64,000 nucleotides of DNA from Brachybacterium sp042666875 (GTDB lineage Bacteria > Actinomycetota > Actinomycetes > Actinomycetales > Dermabacteraceae). Below, in pieces: positions 61,260 through 64,000 of this stretch (positions are counted from its first letter, which is position 1; each line of letters opens with the position of its first letter). The stretch is from NCBI RefSeq assembly GCF_042666875.1, contig NZ_JBHTCX010000002.1:124001-188000 (forward strand), given 5' to 3'. Under the pieces are notes generated by a model. The model saw nothing but the letters and a program-made list of their open reading frames with translations, was not told the origin of the DNA and searched no databases. The translations under genes were made by a program, and so were the position numbers.

Positions 61260-61274
61260 GGGGTCTCCTTCGGA

Positions 61275-62165
61275 TCAGACGTCGATGATCGGGTTCAGGT
61301 GCTGGTCGGCGAAGCGTGAGCGCAGGAACTCGGCGTGGACGTCGAGGTCGCGGGAGACCCCGGCGACGATGTCCGCCTCGATGCGTTCGAGTCCTTCGTC
61401 CAGCACGCTCAGCTGCTGGTCGATGGTGCCGAGGTTCTCCAGCGCCTCCTGGCGGGCTGCGCCGGCGAAGGAGGCGAGGAAGCCGATGGTGTCCTCGGCG
61501 GCGTCGACCAGGTCCGGCAGGTACCGGGTGGCCATGCCCTCGAGCATGGTGACGTCGCCGTCGTAGGGACGCCGCGCCTGGATCGTCTCCGAGCCCACGA
61601 GGGTCTCGATGCGCTCCAGCAGGGAGTCGATGTGGTCCAGTGCGAGCCGTGCGGCGGGGTCGGAGGCGCGCTCACGCAGTGCGGTGGTGCGCTCCCGGGT
61701 GCGGGCCGCTGCTTCCAGGATCCCTTCGAGGGTCTCGCGCGTGGTCTCGGGGACGTCGGGGCCGACGGGGCTCAGCAGCGCCGGCTTCGGCCGCAGCGCA
61801 CGCGCCAGCGCACCGCTGCCGCCGGCGACGAGCGCGCCCACGCCGAGGGCGACCCCGACCGTGTCGAGGGGGCCGGCGATGACGTTGCCGAGGCCGAGCA
61901 CCAGGCTGGTGAGGCCGGCGGCGCCACCGGCGAGGAGAGGCGCCCCCACCCAGAGCAGGCCGCCCCGACGCCGCGGGCGGTCCACTGCGGTCTCGGAGGG
62001 CGGGTGGACGGTGCCCTGGAGCGGGCGCCGGGCGGGTCCCCACAGGTCCCGGCGCTCGGGCGTGGCCTTCCACGGCAGGTCGCGGTCGCCGGGCGCGACG
62101 GGATCGGGGGACGTGCCGTCCCCGGTGTCCGGCCGGTGGGCCGGTCGATCGTTCCCCTCGTGCAC
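61275..62165 (-). CDS. XpaC-like membrane protein, copy 2
   Basis: A 296-aa membrane protein. A polar N-terminal region of about 70 residues is followed by two membrane segments (LLWVGAPLLAGGAAGLTSLV; TVGVALGVGALVAGGSGALA), then the conserved tail (VTMLEGMATRYLPDLVDAAE, then LDVHAEFLRSRFADQ). The tail is about 40% like copy 1 by eye. It is transcribed into telA, 15 bp downstream. Confidence 0.75.
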   Translation of the reverse strand: MHEGNDRPAHRPDTGDGTSPDPVAPGDRDLPWKATPERRDLWGPARRPLQGTVHPPSETAVDRPRRRGGLLWVGAPLLAGGAAGLTSLVLGLGNVIAGPLDTVGVALGVGALVAGGSGALARALRPKPALLSPVGPDVPETTRETLEGILEAAARTRERTTALRERASDPAARLALDHIDSLLERIETLVGSETIQARRPYDGDVTMLEGMATRYLPDLVDAAEDTIGFLASFAGAARQEALENLGTIDQQLSVLDEGLERIEADIVAGVSRDLDVHAEFLRSRFADQHLNPIIDV

Positions 62166-62280
62166 AGGTAACCCGATCTCTCGGAAGGCGGAGCCGGCGC
62201 GGGGCCCGGGAGCCGCCCGAGCGCCCCGTCGTCGGCTTGTCGGAAGGCTATCGCGATCGGCTGGGAGGGAACATGGCTGC

Positions 62281-62308
62281 GCCCTTCACGCCCGGCCCTT
62301 CACGCCCG
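62281..62308. repeat. 14-bp tandem repeat
   Basis: GCCCTTCACGCCCG occurs twice back to back, with a degenerate third copy of its first half near 62336 (CCCTTCACACCG). It is in the divergent region upstream of the TIM-barrel isomerase gene; role unknown. Confidence 0.55.
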
Positions 62309-62355
62309 CCACGATGCCGGGGCGCTGACGCCGTCGCCCTTCACACCGCCGCGAT

Positions 62356-62369
62356 GATCCTATAGGATC
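62356..62369. promoter_or_regulatory. Probable GntR operator upstream of the isomerase/GntP operon
   Basis: GATCCTATAGGATC is a perfect 14-bp palindrome, 36 bp before the isomerase ATG. It shares TCCTAT(A/G)GGA with the site upstream of the GntR gene. Confidence 0.65.
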
Positions 62370-62404
62370 CACGTCGAGACACCGTCGACGTTGAAGGGAC
62401 AGCG

Positions 62405-63325
62405 ATGTTCACCGCGGAGAACTGGCCGATCGGGGCCAACATGCTGTCGTTCGGGAACACCACCTCGGACGGCACCCCGACCCTGGAGGCCCCGTCCTCC
62501 GTCTGGGCCTCGCAGCTGCGTCAGGTCAAGGAGCTCGGTGTCGACCAGATCGACCCCACCGATGCCTGGCTGCCGCTGGCCAAGCTCAGCGATGAGCGCC
62601 TCGAGGAGTTCCGCAGCGTGCTCGACGGGGAGGGTCTGTCGCTGTCCTCGATCTCCATGACGCGCAACTCCGTCGTCGACGCCCGCCACGGGGAGCAGAA
62701 CCTCGCCGACGCGCTGCGGTTCATCGAACTCGCCCCGAGCTTCGGCGTGAGCGTCGTCAACACCGGCTTCATGCAGGCCCTCACCGAGGCCCAGAGCAAG
62801 GCCATCTGGTTCTGGCTCGAGGACGGCCACCACGACGACCCGGCCCTGCGCGACCTGGCCATCGAACGCATCCGCACCCTGGGGGACGCCGCGAAGGCAC
62901 AGGGCATCCAGGTCAGCCTCGAGATGTACGAGGACACCTACGTCGGCACGGCCGATGACGCCGTCGCCTTCCTGGCCGACGTCGACCACGAGGCCGTCGG
63001 CCTGAACCCCGACGTCGGCAACCTGGTGCGCCTGCACCGCGAGGTCGAGCCCTGGCAGGACATCTTCGAGAAGGTCCTGCCCCACTCGAACTTCTGGCAC
63101 ATCAAGAACTACACCCGCGACTACGACACCGCCACCGGCGCCTACTCCTCGGCGCCGATGCCGCTGAAGTACGGCTACATCAACTACCGCTCCGTGATCC
63201 GCCGCGCCCTCGAGCTCGGCTATACGGGTCCGTTCTGCTGCGAGCACTACGGCTCCGACTCCCTCGGCGTCATCGCCGAGAACGTGCACTACATCAGGCA
63301 GGTGCTGAGCTCGGCTCTAGCATGA
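62405..63325 (+). CDS. TIM-barrel sugar-phosphate isomerase/epimerase
   Basis: A 306-aa protein of the AP-endonuclease-2-like sugar isomerase/epimerase family. Probable metal ligands are in SLEMYEDTYVG (Glu), VGLNPDVGN (Asp), FWHIKNY (His) and FCCEHYGSDS (Glu). Its substrate is not known; with a GntP permease downstream and a tetrulose-isomerase-like gene 2.5 kb away, a sugar-acid or tetrulose-phosphate role is plausible. A perfect GntR-type palindrome lies just upstream. AAGGGAC precedes the ATG. Confidence 0.85.
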   Translation: MFTAENWPIGANMLSFGNTTSDGTPTLEAPSSVWASQLRQVKELGVDQIDPTDAWLPLAKLSDERLEEFRSVLDGEGLSLSSISMTRNSVVDARHGEQNLADALRFIELAPSFGVSVVNTGFMQALTEAQSKAIWFWLEDGHHDDPALRDLAIERIRTLGDAAKAQGIQVSLEMYEDTYVGTADDAVAFLADVDHEAVGLNPDVGNLVRLHREVEPWQDIFEKVLPHSNFWHIKNYTRDYDTATGAYSSAPMPLKYGYINYRSVIRRALELGYTGPFCCEHYGSDSLGVIAENVHYIRQVLSSALA

Positions 63326-63372
63326 GGCCCCGGGGCGCACGCCCCTGACGTCCGAGGAACGAAGGAGTTCTG

Positions 63373-64000
63373 ATGGATCCCGTCCTGCTCATCGCGCTGC
63401 TCGTCGGCATCGCACTCATCATCGTCATCGTCCTGCGCACCCGCCTGGACGCGTTCGCCGGCCTGCTGATCGCCTCCGTGGTGGTCGGTCTCATCGCGGG
63501 CCAGTCGCTGCCGGCCATCGTCGAATCCATCAAGACCGGGTTCGGGAACACGCTGGCCTCCATCGGCATCGTGATCGGCCTCGGCGTGGCCATCGGCAAG
63601 ATCCTCGAGGTCTCCGGTGCCGCGCAGGCCATCGCGATGGCGTTCCTGCGCCTGTTCGGCAAGGGCCGTGAGCCCTGGGCCATGACCAGCATCGGTGCGC
63701 TGATCTCGGTGCCGGTGTTCTGCGACTCCGGCTACGTGATCATGAACCCGCTGGCCCGCGCCATCGCCAGGGTCAAGCAGTACGGCTACGCCACCGTGGG
63801 CATCGCGCTCGCCGGCGGCATGGTCATCACCCACCACTTCGTCCCGCCCACCCCGGGCCCGCTCGGCGTGGCCGGGCTGCTCGGCGTCAACGTCGGCTCC
63901 GTCATCCTCACCGGCCTCGTCTTCACCGTGCTGATGATCCCGGTGGTCACCCTCTACGCGAAGTGGATCGGTCCGCGGGTCGAGCCGGTGATCAATGCCG
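63373..64000 (+). CDS. GntP-family gluconate:proton symporter, N-terminal part (runs off window)
   Basis: About 209 residues are visible before the window ends in frame. Several membrane segments are clear, with the GntP family loop NTLASIGIVIGLGVAIGKIL and SVPVFCDSGYVIMNPLARAI, followed by VPPTPGPLGVAGLLG. GntP carriers import gluconate and related sugar acids. GAAGGAG lies 5 nt before the ATG at 63373. It follows the isomerase by 47 bp on the same strand and is probably in its operon. Confidence 0.92.
   Translation, partial: MDPVLLIALLVGIALIIVIVLRTRLDAFAGLLIASVVVGLIAGQSLPAIVESIKTGFGNTLASIGIVIGLGVAIGKILEVSGAAQAIAMAFLRLFGKGREPWAMTSIGALISVPVFCDSGYVIMNPLARAIARVKQYGYATVGIALAGGMVITHHFVPPTPGPLGVAGLLGVNVGSVILTGLVFTVLMIPVVTLYAKWIGPRVEPVINA

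Noticed and set aside
62281..62308. A CRISPR-like array
   Set aside because: There are only two copies with no spacer and no cas genes; it is a simple tandem repeat.

Overview
The window is high-GC actinobacterial DNA, best matched by a Micrococcales genome of the Brachybacterium/Dermabacteraceae type. This rests on the gyrB-gyrA-DUF3566 block, the tRNA-Ile/DLW-39/tRNA-Ala block, a mycothiol-enzyme-family gene and recognised protein styles; no taxonomic search was run. It opens inside gyrB, so it is probably close to oriC. No insertion sequence, integrase, phage gene, rRNA or CRISPR array was seen. Coding density is very high, with many 1-4 nt overlaps between consecutive genes.

Region by region. 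1-4.6 kb: end of gyrB, gyrA and a DUF3566 membrane protein, closed by a terminator. 4.6-10.6 kb: GNAT acetyltransferase divergent from a Cys-cluster TetR regulator, YbaK deacylase, an unrecognised protein, a membrane molybdopterin oxidoreductase, tRNA-Ile, DLW-39, tRNA-Ala and an SGNH hydrolase. 10.6-14.1 kb: HxlR regulator divergent from a nonsense-interrupted MDMPI-family gene, then quinone oxidoreductase divergent from TetR. 14.2-18.5 kb: an eight-gene gas-vesicle operon with two unusual GvpJ-like proteins. 18.5-23.9 kb: PiT phosphate transporter divergent from a two-gene assimilatory nitrate-reductase module. 23.9-29 kb: short-chain dehydrogenases, a flavin monooxygenase and several TetR regulators with palindromic operators. 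29-41.6 kb: a coherent alpha-mannan utilisation locus (LacI, GH76, GH38, ABC importer without its ATPase, ROK kinase, two mannose-6-phosphate isomerases). 41.6-45.1 kb: a frameshifted GAF-ANTAR gene, a STAS-like protein, TetR and an ECF42-type sigma factor with its DGPF partner. 45.2-46.8 kb: ferredoxin, SoxR and superoxide dismutase, with 19-bp-spaced SoxR-type promoters before fdxA and sod. 47-51.8 kb: APC permease, flavodoxin-like protein, pdxT, pdxS and PdxR. 51.9-64 kb: nucleoside-type MFS transporter, GH51 arabinofuranosidase, two Gfo/Idh/MocA dehydrogenases, GntR, a telA/xpaC-like group around a triose-phosphate-isomerase-family enzyme, a TIM-barrel isomerase and the start of a GntP permease.

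How the parts work together. The mannan locus would cut mannan outside the cell, import oligosaccharides, release and phosphorylate mannose, and convert mannose 6-phosphate to fructose 6-phosphate. Two matching LacI-type sites tie the importer operon and the kinase/isomerase genes together. The SoxR block looks like a small local oxidative-stress regulon. The GntR gene and the 62.4-kb isomerase/GntP operon share a TCCTATAGGA-like palindrome, suggesting one regulon for a sugar acid or tetrulose-phosphate-like substrate. A repeated promoter design, TAnnnT followed by exactly six bases and then the start codon, marks many regulators and solitary genes as probably leaderless. Gene calls come from reading the translations; functional names are family-level unless stated.
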